A DNA stretch of 11,589 nt. It comes from Deltaproteobacteria bacterium (GTDB taxonomy: Bacteria > Desulfobacterota > DSM-4660 > Desulfatiglandales > B25-G16). This document shows, piece by piece, positions 1 to 7,279 of this stretch. The stretch covers positions 280,036 through 291,624 of the forward strand of contig CP070752.1 in NCBI GenBank assembly GCA_020348625.1, written 5' to 3'. Position 1 is the first letter of the stretch. Each line of letters starts with the position of its first letter. The translations under genes were made by a program, and so were the position numbers. The notes below the pieces were generated by a model. It made no database searches. It worked only from the letters and a program-made list of their open reading frames with translations, and was not told the DNA's origin.

Positions 1-324
1 CTGGTTACGAAACGGCTTAGTCAATACCTTTGGTAACTCTTTCGGTTCTCACCACCTCATCATTATCTTTCATTTTCAAACGCTCTCGTGTCATTCATAA
101 GGCAATACGGCAGATATCACAACAATTGAGAGCTTTGATAACGCCTATTCTCTAAAGACGATGGGCTTTTTCTCAGTTCCGAGGCTCCTGGGCTGGTCTT
201 TTTCTGGGATGATAGAAATTGTCGTGCTTTGCAAAGGCATCAAATTGTTGTCAGCATTGTGAAACCTATGATCTGTGGATAAATCTGCTTCATCTGCGAA
301 TGAAATGCTCTTTAATTAGGTGGG
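1..324. other. Non-coding region downstream of the efflux operon
   Basis: No convincing gene is visible on either strand. The stretch follows the stop codon of the permease gene, so the operon terminator should lie here, but I see no strong hairpin followed by a T tract on the minus strand. There is a weak imperfect hairpin around 288-309. Two near-identical 13-base direct repeats built around CTTTTTCT lie at about 166-178 and 195-208, with no obvious role. Confidence 0.5.
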
Positions 325-1557
325 TTATTCACGGCGTAGTGCCTCAATAGGATCCAACAGAGATGCCTTGTGAGCGGGGTAAAAGCCGAAAAAGATCCCC
401 ACAGCTGCTGAAAAACTAAAGGCTAATAGAATCGATTGGGGATCAATGATGGCCCTCCACTGGCTGTAGGTGGACATGGCAAACGATCCGCCGACACCTA
501 GAATAACCCCTAATATACCGCCGATTAAGGACAGGACGATGGATTCAATGAGAAACTGGGACATGATGTTACCGCCGGTAGCGCCTACGGCCATCCTGAG
601 ACCGATTTCCCGGGTACGTTCGGTAACCGACACCAGCATAATATTCATGATCCCGATGCCGCCCACAATGAGTGAAATGGAAGCCACTGCCAGTAGCAAA
701 AGGCTCATGGCCTTGGAGGAGTCCGCCCGGGCGTTCATGAATTCCGCCATATTCCGCACCCTAAAATCATCATCCTTGTTGGGCGCAATGCGGTGACGCT
801 GGCGCAACAGCGCGGTAACGCGTTCCTCGGTCTCAGTGACTACCTCTGCACTCTTGGCCTTAACATAAATGCCTCCAACAAGGTTTCCCGCCAATTCACG
901 GCCTCCCAGGACGCGTCTTTTGGCGGTTGTTAGGGGGATGATTACCGTATCGTCCTGGTCGCCGCCCGGGCCGGCCTGTCCTTTGGGCTCAAGGAGCCCG
1001 ATAACGGTAAACGGCACTCGGTTGATCCGAAGGTTTTGCCCCAGTGGGTCCTGTTTGGGAAACAGGTTTTCGGCAACGGTTTCCCCTAGAATGACCACTT
1101 TTGACGAACCCTTGATTTCTTCAGGGTCAAAAAGACGTCCTTTGGTCAAATCCCATTCCCGGGCGCCGAAAAAATCGTTCGTTACCCCCTGGACAGTCGT
1201 GGACCAGTTTAGATTGGCGGAGATAAGCTGGGCACCGCCTCTGACATAGGGAGCGACCAGCTTAACGGTACTGATTTCATTTTGGATAGCCCATGCATCG
1301 TCCTCGGTCAGGGTAGGTAGCGATCCGGCACTGCCGGAGACGCCGCGGCCGAAGCTGCGGCCCGGCATAACCATCATGACGTTGGCACCCAGCTTGTCAA
1401 TCATCTCATTGATCTGGTCTTTGGCGCCGTTACCGATCGAGACCATGATGATTACGGCCCCTACGCCTATGATAATGCCCAGGGTGGTTAAGACACTGCG
1501 CATCGTATTGCTTTTCAGCGAACGAAGGGCATCCAGAAATGCATCCAGGGTTTTCAC
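325..1557 (-). CDS. MacB-type ABC transporter permease (FtsX/MacB fold, split from its ATPase)
   Basis: Inner-membrane permease of a type VII (MacB-like) ABC system, expected to work by mechanotransmission with the ATPase encoded just upstream and with the adaptor and TolC-like channel of the same cluster. The 410-residue protein has the family layout: a first membrane helix at about 21-42, a large periplasmic domain at about 45-275 (MacB_PCD type), then three helices at about 284-310, 335-362 and 374-395. The conserved cytoplasmic stretch TERTREIGLRMAVGA is at 312-326, and the family C-terminus with YPAHKASLLDPIEALR is at 393-408. E. coli MacB fuses ATPase and permease in one chain; here they are separate, as in the YknYZ pair of Bacillus. 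The start is GTG, overlapping the ATPase stop in a GTGA arrangement, with GAGGAAA upstream, so translation is probably coupled. The substrate cannot be read from sequence. Confidence 0.93.
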   Translation of the reverse strand: MKTLDAFLDALRSLKSNTMRSVLTTLGIIIGVGAVIIMVSIGNGAKDQINEMIDKLGANVMMVMPGRSFGRGVSGSAGSLPTLTEDDAWAIQNEISTVKLVAPYVRGGAQLISANLNWSTTVQGVTNDFFGAREWDLTKGRLFDPEEIKGSSKVVILGETVAENLFPKQDPLGQNLRINRVPFTVIGLLEPKGQAGPGGDQDDTVIIPLTTAKRRVLGGRELAGNLVGGIYVKAKSAEVVTETEERVTALLRQRHRIAPNKDDDFRVRNMAEFMNARADSSKAMSLLLLAVASISLIVGGIGIMNIMLVSVTERTREIGLRMAVGATGGNIMSQFLIESIVLSLIGGILGVILGVGGSFAMSTYSQWRAIIDPQSILLAFSFSAAVGIFFGFYPAHKASLLDPIEALRRE

Positions 1558-2321
1558 GCGGTTTCCTCATCATCGAAATGGTCCGGTATTGCCTTGTGCA
1601 AATCAGCCAGGATCGATTTTGCGTCCGATGTTTTTCCGTTTGCTTTGTCGTTAACCAGCGAGCCGTCTCGGAAGATCAGGCGCCGTCGGGCGAACGCCGC
1701 GATTTCCGGCTCATGGGTCACGATTACAACGGTCATGCCTTGTGCGTTGAGGTCTTGAAAAATGGACATGACTTCAATGCCGGTGCGCGTGTCTAGGGCC
1801 CCGGTGGGCTCGTCTGCCAAAATAATGGCCGGTTGACAGACAAGGGAGCGGGCAATGGCCACACGCTGCTGCTCGCCACCGGAAAGCTGGGAGGGGTGGT
1901 GGTTCGCTCGATCACTCAGCCCCACCATGCTAAGGACTTCTTCAGCGCGTTCTAGGCGTTTTTTTCTGGGCGTGCCGCTGTATCTCAAGGGCAGGGCAAC
2001 ATTTTCAAGGGCGCTGGTTCGGGCCAGCAGGTTAAAACTCTGGAAGACGAAACCGATGCGCTGATTGCGGATATGGGCACGTTCGTCCGGTGAAAGTGAA
2101 GATACCTCGTTCCCTTCCAGCAGATATTTGCCGGCGGTCGGTGTGTCCAAGCAGCCCAAGAGGTTCATAAAAGTCGATTTTCCGGATCCGGACGGTCCCA
2201 TCACTGCTAAAAATTCCCCTGAGGAAACACTGATGGATATCCCGCGGAGGGCCTGAACCACCTGATCGCCCATTCTATAGTCTTTTTTCAAATCAAGGGT
2301 TTCAAGTAAATGCTGTGCCAT
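1554..2321 (-). CDS. MacB/LolD-type ABC transporter ATP-binding protein
   Basis: Cytoplasmic ATPase that powers the adjacent permease. Counting from the ATG at 2321 (255 residues), all ABC motifs are intact: Walker A GPSGSGKST at 42-50, Q-loop Gln at about 94 in FVFQSFNLL, the signature LSGGEQQRV at 146-154, Walker B IILADEPTGALD at 166-177, and the H-loop His at about 203. The LSGGEQQRVAIAR and ADEPTGALD forms are typical of the MacB/LolD/FtsE group. A TTG codon six bases upstream (2327) directly abuts the stop of the adaptor gene and could also start the protein. I prefer the ATG because AGGG lies about 9 bases before it, whereas it is only 3 bases from the TTG. The last four bases overlap the permease start. 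The tail beyond residue 225 is acidic and not part of the core domain. Confidence 0.94.
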   Translation of the reverse strand: MAQHLLETLDLKKDYRMGDQVVQALRGISISVSSGEFLAVMGPSGSGKSTFMNLLGCLDTPTAGKYLLEGNEVSSLSPDERAHIRNQRIGFVFQSFNLLARTSALENVALPLRYSGTPRKKRLERAEEVLSMVGLSDRANHHPSQLSGGEQQRVAIARSLVCQPAIILADEPTGALDTRTGIEVMSIFQDLNAQGMTVVIVTHEPEIAAFARRRLIFRDGSLVNDKANGKTSDAKSILADLHKAIPDHFDDEETA

Positions 2322-2327
2322 ACCCAA

Positions 2328-3959
2328 TTACCCTTGTTCGATGCCGATAATGATTTCCATGCCTTCCTTGATTCCAAGCCCGCTAATCTCGGTGTGTGAC
2401 GCATCGCTGGACCCCAGGGTGACGGATATGGCCACCGGCTGGCCGTTTTCATTGAGGCGCCAGATTCTTCCCCTCTTGGGCTCGCCCGCTGCCAGCATTT
2501 CCTCATAAAGGCCGCGCTGTTCGTCATTCAAAATTCTCAATATAGAAGCTTGCACTTCCTTTCGGATCTTGTCCCTTAAACCGCTCATTCCTTCAGGACC
2601 ACCGGGGCCGCCGGATTGGATTGCCGCCCGCAATTTCTGCCCTGTCTGCTGGAATATTCTTCTCAATTCTTCCTGCTGGGACTCGGTCAGGTTCAGGCGT
2701 TCTGTGTACTGTTTAATTCTTGCTTCCGGATCCGGTCGGCTCCCTTGCAGCAATCCGCCACCCGCAGCCATCCCCGTTTGTATAGCCCCTCCGGCGTCAG
2801 CCTGGACACTTCTCGGCTCGCTTTGTTTGGCATTCGGGGGCGTGAACCTCAGTGCTGCGGTAGGAACTGCCAGTACTTGGGGTTTTTTCAAGAGCTCAAT
2901 TTGCACATCTGCAGTCATGCCCGGCATGAGACTCAAATCCGGGTTGTCGGCGGAGATGATCACCTCGTAGGTGACGACGTTTTGAACGGTCTTGCCCATT
3001 TTGCGGATTTGCTTGACCGTGCCACTAAATTTCCGGGTACCAAATGCATCCACCGTAAACCGTGCTGTTTGGCCTTCCCTGATCCGTCCGATATCGGCTT
3101 CATCCACGAATGTGGAGACCTGCATTTTGCTCAAATCTTGGGCAATGGTAAACAGGGTGGGGGCCTGAAGGCTTGCAGCGACCGTTTGCCCCACGTCCAC
3201 ACTCCGGTCGATCACCACTCCATCGACAGGAGATCGGATAATGGTATTTTCCAGATCCACTTTGCGCTTGTCCAGGGAGGCAACTTTGAGTTGAACGTTG
3301 GCCTCGGCTTCCTTGATTTGGGCCTTGGCAACGGCAAGACTGGCGTTGCAGGAGGACACTTTGCTTTTTGCCGCACTCTCTTGCGCTTTCGCTATTTCAA
3401 GCTGGGCGGTGGCTTCTTCGAATGCGGTCTGAGCCTTGTCATACTCGTTTTTCGAGACAAAATCCTGTTGGAAGAGTGTCTTCTGCCGCTCCAGGTTACG
3501 TTCGGCATCTTCCAGCGTTGCTCTGCTCTTTTTTATTTGTGCTTGTGCCTCAGAAAGGTTGGCTTGCGCATTCTCCAGTTCCGCCTGAAAGCGTAGAATC
3601 TCCGTTTTCCGGGTGAACAGGTTGGCCTCCGACATGGTCAGTTCCGCTTCCGCCTGACGGACAAGCGTTTCATAGCTCTCTGGATCAATCCGGGCGATGA
3701 TCTGGTTTTGCTTCACCGGGGAGTTGAAATCGACCAGCAGTTCTTTAATCTGACCGGACACTTCCGACCCCACTGCAACGGTTACCACTGCACTGAGGGC
3801 ACCGGTAGCGGAAACACTGTTGATCATGTCACGTTTTTCGATGTTGGCAAAACGGTATTGGGCTTGGACTGCCTTTGGAGTAAAATAGCGAGCCTTACCC
3901 CAATACCAAGCTCCAGCGCCAGCACCGACAATCAGTAGAAAAATGATAAATTTCTTCAT
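2328..3959 (-). CDS. MacA-like periplasmic adaptor (HlyD/RND-MFP family) with an LTxxQ-like insertion
   Basis: Membrane-anchored periplasmic adaptor that should bridge the MacB-type transporter and the TolC-like channel. Of 543 residues, 1-20 form an N-terminal membrane anchor or uncleaved signal. The first lipoyl half is at about 60-95 (VGSEVSGQIKELLV). A long coiled-coil hairpin, rich in Ala, Glu, Gln and Lys, runs from about 95 to 238. The second lipoyl half (IIRSPVDGVVIDRSVDVGQTV) is at about 240-260, and the beta-barrel at about 265-355. MacA proteins are usually about 370-400 residues. The excess here is a segment at about 372-497, placed after VPTAAL, where the membrane-proximal domain should continue; that domain resumes with RIWRLNENGQPVAISVTLG. 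The inserted part carries LTESQ (424-428) and LNDEQ (477-481) in predicted helices, joined by a Gly/Pro-rich linker, resembling Spy/CpxP repeats. The ATG is preceded by a G-rich Shine-Dalgarno-like run. Confidence 0.92.
   Translation of the reverse strand: MKKFIIFLLIVGAGAGAWYWGKARYFTPKAVQAQYRFANIEKRDMINSVSATGALSAVVTVAVGSEVSGQIKELLVDFNSPVKQNQIIARIDPESYETLVRQAEAELTMSEANLFTRKTEILRFQAELENAQANLSEAQAQIKKSRATLEDAERNLERQKTLFQQDFVSKNEYDKAQTAFEEATAQLEIAKAQESAAKSKVSSCNASLAVAKAQIKEAEANVQLKVASLDKRKVDLENTIIRSPVDGVVIDRSVDVGQTVAASLQAPTLFTIAQDLSKMQVSTFVDEADIGRIREGQTARFTVDAFGTRKFSGTVKQIRKMGKTVQNVVTYEVIISADNPDLSLMPGMTADVQIELLKKPQVLAVPTAALRFTPPNAKQSEPRSVQADAGGAIQTGMAAGGGLLQGSRPDPEARIKQYTERLNLTESQQEELRRIFQQTGQKLRAAIQSGGPGGPEGMSGLRDKIRKEVQASILRILNDEQRGLYEEMLAAGEPKRGRIWRLNENGQPVAISVTLGSSDASHTEISGLGIKEGMEIIIGIEQG
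2469..2846 (-). other. Segment of the adaptor gene encoding the extra LTxxQ-like module
   Basis: Codons for residues about 372-497 of the MacA-like adaptor. The first part (about 372-408) is low-complexity and rich in Gly, Ala and Ser, probably a flexible linker. Two amphipathic helices follow. The first begins at LTESQQEELRRIF and the second contains ILRILNDEQRGLYEEM; between them is GGPGGPEG. The LTxxQ-like motifs, and the EQR-x-x-YEEM context of the second one, are typical of the Spy/CpxP/ZraP fold, but the module is shorter than the stand-alone Spy-like protein of the same cluster (53 residues between motifs against 76). The assignment rests on motif recognition only. Confidence 0.6.
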
Positions 3960-4014
3960 TTTCCCCCATCCTTACTGTTGATTCGTGCAGCGTTTGTTAT
4001 ACTCTGGCCTATCT

Positions 4015-5322
4015 TCATATTCCCAATTGACCGCCCACGGCGAATTCCAATCCGGCCAGCGCCTTGTGATGCTCGTACATGGCCTGAACAATAGAACTTC
4101 TGGATTCGGTGTACAGAACCTGGGCGTCACTGAGTTCGATAGAATCACTGACCCCGGTTTTATAGCGTCCTTCGGCCATATCCAGATTTTCCCTGGCTTG
4201 TCTGAGGGCGGTCTCTGCCGTTTTAATAGCTTCCACTGCTTCGTTCACCGTGAGATAGGCCTGTGTGACTTCTTCGATCACTGAAAGAATCTGGTTTTCG
4301 TAGAGCGCATACAGGCGTTTGACATTCGCTTCGGATTCGGAAGCCTTAGCGGTTTGCCTGGAGCCGGTGAAAAGCGGCCAGTTCAGACTTATTCCCACCT
4401 GCCAGCGATGGTCTAATTCGTGATCCAGCGGAGAGTCGTCCCCAGAGTAGTTATATGATCCTCTTGCATTCAGACTGGGATAAGCACTTCGCTTAGCGGA
4501 TACCAGATCGGCTTCAGCTGATTTGATTTGAGCTTTGACATTTGCCAGCTCAGAGCGCCGTTCAAGAGCCAGATCGATCAAGGTTTTCAATTCCGGAGGT
4601 GTTTGAGACGATGGATTTTCTTCTGCCAGGACATATGCCCCGGATTTCGGTGGCCCGCCTAACAGTTTCTCCAAGGCGATAATGGATCTCCGAAGCCCGT
4701 ACCGGGCGATGACCAATTGCAGTTCTGCCTGCGAGACTTCTACTTCCCCACGGGTCACATCGATCCTTGGGCGCATCCCCTCTTTGTAAAGAGCACGGGA
4801 CTGCTCCAGATGCTTTTTTCGGACATTCAACGCCTCTTCCCCCACATTGACCAGTTGTTGATTCTTCAGTGCTTCAAAATAGTACTGTTTGATATCCTTG
4901 ATCAGTGTTTTTTCAACCGTTTTCAGGTTGTTCTGTGTGGATTCAAGACTTTGATTGCTCTTTTCGACCTCAGCCGGCGTCTTTCCAAAATCGTAGATAA
5001 ACTGGGAAACGGAAAGGCCGGCGCTATAAGTGTCCACACTGTCGTTCGTGTTAAATGAGCCGCTATTCGTATTATACCAGGTTTGATCATATCCGGCCGA
5101 TGCACTTACCTGGGGGTAATACGAAGCGGCAGCCTGGGTTACCCTAGCGCGAGCGGCGTCCACCTCACTGCGTGAAGCGACCAAGAAGGGGTTCCTTTTC
5201 ATCGCGATTTCGATCGCTTGCTCAAGGGTGAGCACTTCGGCGGCATGCAAATATAAGGGAATGGTGAGTACCGCAAGAGATAACATGAGGGCTGCGGCGC
5301 GAATACTATTTGCCTTGCTCAT
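4015..5322 (-). CDS. TolC-family outer-membrane efflux protein
   Basis: Outer-membrane channel expected to complete the tripartite pump with the adaptor, ATPase and permease encoded downstream. The 435-residue protein starts with a signal peptide (basic MSKANSIR, then a hydrophobic stretch ending near LYLHAA at about 28). It then shows the canonical opening LTLEQAIEIAMKRNPFLVASRSEV. The rest is the two-repeat OEP architecture: long Ala/Gln/Glu-rich helices alternating with short strand regions (YYPQVSASAGYDQTW, and YPSLNARGSYNYSG in the second repeat). The C-terminal repeat has the familiar GVSDSIELSDAQVLYTESR stretch. An in-frame GTG 75 bases further upstream (5397) is open, but the signal peptide begins at the ATG at 5322, so I chose that start even though no strong Shine-Dalgarno sequence precedes it. 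It is separated from the upstream gene by 143 bases and from the adaptor gene by 55 bases. Confidence 0.92.
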   Translation of the reverse strand: MSKANSIRAAALMLSLAVLTIPLYLHAAEVLTLEQAIEIAMKRNPFLVASRSEVDAARARVTQAAASYYPQVSASAGYDQTWYNTNSGSFNTNDSVDTYSAGLSVSQFIYDFGKTPAEVEKSNQSLESTQNNLKTVEKTLIKDIKQYYFEALKNQQLVNVGEEALNVRKKHLEQSRALYKEGMRPRIDVTRGEVEVSQAELQLVIARYGLRRSIIALEKLLGGPPKSGAYVLAEENPSSQTPPELKTLIDLALERRSELANVKAQIKSAEADLVSAKRSAYPSLNARGSYNYSGDDSPLDHELDHRWQVGISLNWPLFTGSRQTAKASESEANVKRLYALYENQILSVIEEVTQAYLTVNEAVEAIKTAETALRQARENLDMAEGRYKTGVSDSIELSDAQVLYTESRSSIVQAMYEHHKALAGLEFAVGGQLGI

Positions 5323-5465
5323 GATAGAATACCATTGCTCAGTTTTTGGTGCAGCATATCCTTGAAACGTCTTGTTTGCCCAAGGAAGCGGGAACACAGT
5401 ATACTCGGGCAGCTCTCAGGGTGCTGGGCACTCTGAGTTCCGACCCGGCGGGAGGTGAGAGTGTT
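5323..5465 (-). other. Intergenic gap between the Spy-like and TolC-like genes, with a hairpin
   Basis: This is the longest gap inside the cluster. It contains a 9-bp stem with one G-T wobble and a 5-base loop at 5415-5437 (arms CTCAGGGTG and CACTCTGAG). No T tract follows on the minus strand, so it is more likely a processing, attenuation or stability element between the regulatory and transport halves than a strong terminator. A TATACT box lies near 5398-5403 on the minus strand but has no recognisable -35 at the right distance. Confidence 0.35.
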
Positions 5466-5945
5466 CTAATCAGGGATTCGGGGCCTCTTTCTCGGATCTT
5501 TGGCACGTTTCTCTCTAAGCATTTTCTCCCACGAAGCGCGCATGCCCTTCAGTTTCTGGAATTGCTCGACCGAGAGCACCTGGCGGGTGTCTATGGTCAT
5601 CTTGAGTCGCTGCTCAGCCTGTACGGCATGGAGTTGGCCAAGCCTTTCGGCTACCTGGTATGCCTGCTGTGTGTCAACGGTGGTTTTTCCCAAGAGGTTT
5701 TCCAGATCCAAGTATGCCTTTTCTATTTCGCCTCTCGTGTCAATAAGCTGCTTCTGATGATCTGTCCAGATCTCGTTAATCCTCTCTGTCTGTTCGTGCG
5801 TTAGTCCCAACTGTTCACTGATGCGCGGTATCTCCCACCATTTGCCGTCACGTATGGGTCCACTCCAAGCAGCGGGGCTAGACAACAGGAAAAGGCATGA
5901 TGCCACTAGTGCTACGGTTACCGTTGCGAGAGTCATTGTTCTCAT
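5466..5945 (-). CDS. Spy/CpxP/ZraP-like periplasmic protein with two LTxxQ motifs
   Basis: Small periplasmic protein, likely a stress-related chaperone or metal-responsive sensor. From the ATG at 5945 it has 159 residues: a signal peptide of about 28 residues (hydrophobic core ATVTVALVASCLFLL, cleavage probably near AAWS), then an all-helical, highly charged mature part. Two LTxxQ-type motifs are visible, LTHEQ at 48-52 and LSVEQ at 124-128, separated by about 76 residues as in Spy and CpxP. The tail is very basic (REKRAKDPRKRPR). An upstream in-frame ATG at 6077 is open, but the chosen start has a strong GGAGGAGG ribosome binding site a few bases before it and begins the signal peptide. Its first 68 bases overlap the end of the anti-sigma gene in another frame. 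In known systems such proteins bind misfolded proteins or metals and feed back on envelope-stress regulators; that role here is inferred. Confidence 0.82.
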   Translation of the reverse strand: MRTMTLATVTVALVASCLFLLSSPAAWSGPIRDGKWWEIPRISEQLGLTHEQTERINEIWTDHQKQLIDTRGEIEKAYLDLENLLGKTTVDTQQAYQVAERLGQLHAVQAEQRLKMTIDTRQVLSVEQFQKLKGMRASWEKMLREKRAKDPRKRPRIPD

Positions 5946-6435
5946 AGTGTTCCTCCTCCAATGGTGAAAAGAAGTCAAGGAATTGGCGGAAATCCTGCCT
6001 GTCCCATCCGGAAAGGGCCTGGAGACCATCAGGAAGTTGCGATTCCACCATATCCTCACTAAAACTGTGAATACCATCCAGAAAACCTACCTCTGCCATC
6101 TTCGTGCTCTTTAGAGGTATCACGCCAACTTGGCTCAGAAGGAAAGCACACGCGATTACGACAAAGGCAGAAGCAACGACAGCTCCCCATCGTAGGCTGA
6201 AAAAGGGCAACCCACGATCGGCACTGCTTAAGACGATCTTTGCCCTTATCGCATTCAAATCGATCTGCGTTGCTGCAAGCTGTTCGTGAAAGGCTACCGT
6301 GAATCCTTTCAAGTCGCTCAGTCGCTTGCGGCACGTGCTGCATTCCTTGATATGCATGTGGATCGTCTCATGGGCCTGCTCGGGTTCGATGAGCAGGGAG
6401 CTAATCTCTGTTTCACTCAGATGATCGGAGCTCAT
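5878..6435 (-). CDS. Transmembrane anti-sigma factor with zinc-finger (ZAS-type) motif
   Basis: Predicted to hold the neighbouring ECF sigma factor inactive at the inner membrane until an envelope signal arrives. From the ATG at 6435 the protein has 185 residues. The N-terminal cytoplasmic part carries the H-x3-C-x2-C motif of ZAS anti-sigma domains (His28, Cys32, Cys35, within HIKECSTC). A single membrane helix follows at about 83-103, then a periplasmic acidic domain of about 80 residues. An ATG four codons upstream (6447) is possible, but the 6435 start overlaps the sigma stop as ATGA and has GGAGGAA just before it, which is typical of translational coupling. The periplasmic C-terminal end (about 22 residues) is encoded in the 68-base overlap with the Spy-like gene. 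The periplasmic domain matches nothing I recognise. Confidence 0.85.
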   Translation of the reverse strand: MSSDHLSETEISSLLIEPEQAHETIHMHIKECSTCRKRLSDLKGFTVAFHEQLAATQIDLNAIRAKIVLSSADRGLPFFSLRWGAVVASAFVVIACAFLLSQVGVIPLKSTKMAEVGFLDGIHSFSEDMVESQLPDGLQALSGWDRQDFRQFLDFFSPLEEEHYENNDSRNGNRSTSGIMPFPVV

Positions 6436-6965
6436 GGATTCCTCCATTCGGCGAGGTGTTTCTGGGCCTTGCCAAGGGCTCGGTACAGATAGGTTTTTAC
6501 CGAACTCTGGCTGAGACCGGTCGTTTTTGATATTTCCTTAATGGTATATCCGTTTCCGAATCGAAGCGCGAAAACCTCATTTTCCCTTCCCTTGAGGCCC
6601 CTCTGAAAGGCCTTAACGCTCGCTCGGAATTGGTTTTCCTTGAGCATTTCTTCCGGCGATTGGTGCTCATCTGCTATGGCATTGATCTCACGATCGGAAA
6701 ATGTCCCCGGTTTCACAAACACGAGCCTTCGCAACCGTTCTTTCCGAAGATGGTCTCGCACCTTGTTTATGGTAATCCTGACCAACCAGGTTTCAGGAGA
6801 GGCATCAAATCGGAACCCCTCGTATGATCTGAAGGCCTTCATGAACACCTCTTGGGTGATATTAAGGGCTTCATCCTTATCACCAAGTATACTCAGGGCA
6901 ACCTGAAAAACCCTTCTCTGATAGGAATCAACCAGGTCGCCGAAAGCGCTCTTCTCGCTTTGCAT
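6432..6965 (-). CDS. ECF-type RNA polymerase sigma factor (sigma-70 family, RpoE-like)
   Basis: Alternative sigma factor expected to direct RNA polymerase to the promoter in front of its own gene and possibly elsewhere. The 177-residue protein contains only regions 2 and 4, as in all ECF factors. Region 2 is at about 8-75, with the core-binding and -10 recognition stretch DEALNITQEVFMKAFRSYEGF followed by TWLVRITINKVRDHLRK. Region 4 is at about 115-172, with a helix-turn-helix in GYTIKEISKTTGLSQSSVKTYLYRAL. The linker between them (about 80-112) is typical. It is the first gene of the cluster and overlaps the anti-sigma gene by four bases. The start ATG at 6965 has only a weak purine-rich ribosome binding site (AAAGAGAGA). 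Confidence 0.93.
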   Translation of the reverse strand: MQSEKSAFGDLVDSYQRRVFQVALSILGDKDEALNITQEVFMKAFRSYEGFRFDASPETWLVRITINKVRDHLRKERLRRLVFVKPGTFSDREINAIADEHQSPEEMLKENQFRASVKAFQRGLKGRENEVFALRFGNGYTIKEISKTTGLSQSSVKTYLYRALGKAQKHLAEWRNP

Positions 6966-6993
6966 AGCGTCTCTCTTTGGGCCCTCTATCGTA

Positions 6994-7020
6994 TTAGACG
7001 ATTACGGTAAGAAAAAGTTA
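6994..7020 (-). promoter_or_regulatory. Predicted ECF (RpoE-type) promoter of the sigma-factor operon
   Basis: On the minus strand the -35 element TAACTT (7020-7015) and the -10 element TCTAA (6998-6994) are separated by exactly 16 bases. The E. coli RpoE consensus is GAACTT, 16-17 bases, TCTRA, so only one base of the -35 differs. Transcription would begin near 6986-6989, about 20 bases before the sigma start codon. The position directly ahead of an ECF sigma gene fits autoregulation. The matching is by eye and the specificity of this sigma factor is unknown. Confidence 0.65.
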
Positions 7021-7279
7021 CAAGGTTAATCTAACATAAAAATAGGAACAACGTGACATTTATGGAGCTACCAGAATACCATTCAATAGTTCCAGAACCG
7101 GCTTCTCGCGTTTTGTTAGTGCTGACTGCGATAAAGACCCATGAAATCAGGTGCTTGACCATGAGGGCTACACAATAGCCTAGATTTTTTGTGATTTTGG
7201 TGATAATTGGACTATGTGATAGGAGGTCCAAAGGGAGCCTTCCAGTACCAGCACTATCACGCACCACGTCACGCGTCTT
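7021..7279. other. Intergenic region between the sigma operon and the oxidoreductase remnant
   Basis: Divergent intergenic sequence with no recognisable intact gene. It contains the weak terminator-like hairpin listed at 7166-7190. A 78-codon open frame on the minus strand (7031-7267) has no family features, and I do not call it. The composition is more A+T-rich than the flanking genes. Confidence 0.5.
7166..7190 (+). terminator. Weak intrinsic terminator-like hairpin
   Basis: GGCTA and TAGCC form a 5-bp stem with a 5-base loop (7166-7180), followed four bases later by six T residues (7185-7190) on the plus strand. The stem is short, and no intact upstream plus-strand gene exists in the window for it to terminate, so it may be fortuitous or a relic. 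Confidence 0.25.

Noticed and set aside
274..282. Exact DnaA-box consensus (TGTGGATAA, reverse of TTATCCACA)
   Set aside because: A single 9-mer with no second box, no AT-rich unwinding element and no dnaA/dnaN/parAB nearby; most likely chance.
2616..3596. 326-codon open frame on the plus strand
   Set aside because: It lies wholly antisense to the adaptor gene, which has clear family features; the plus-strand translation has none and is Cys/His/Phe-rich in the manner of a shadow frame.
5323..5397. N-terminal extension of the TolC-like protein from a GTG at 5397
   Set aside because: The signal peptide starts only at the ATG at 5322; a 25-residue leader before it would be abnormal for an exported protein.
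7031..7267. 78-codon minus-strand frame upstream of the sigma operon
   Set aside because: No family motif and no recognisable ribosome binding site; it lies in A+T-rich intergenic sequence.
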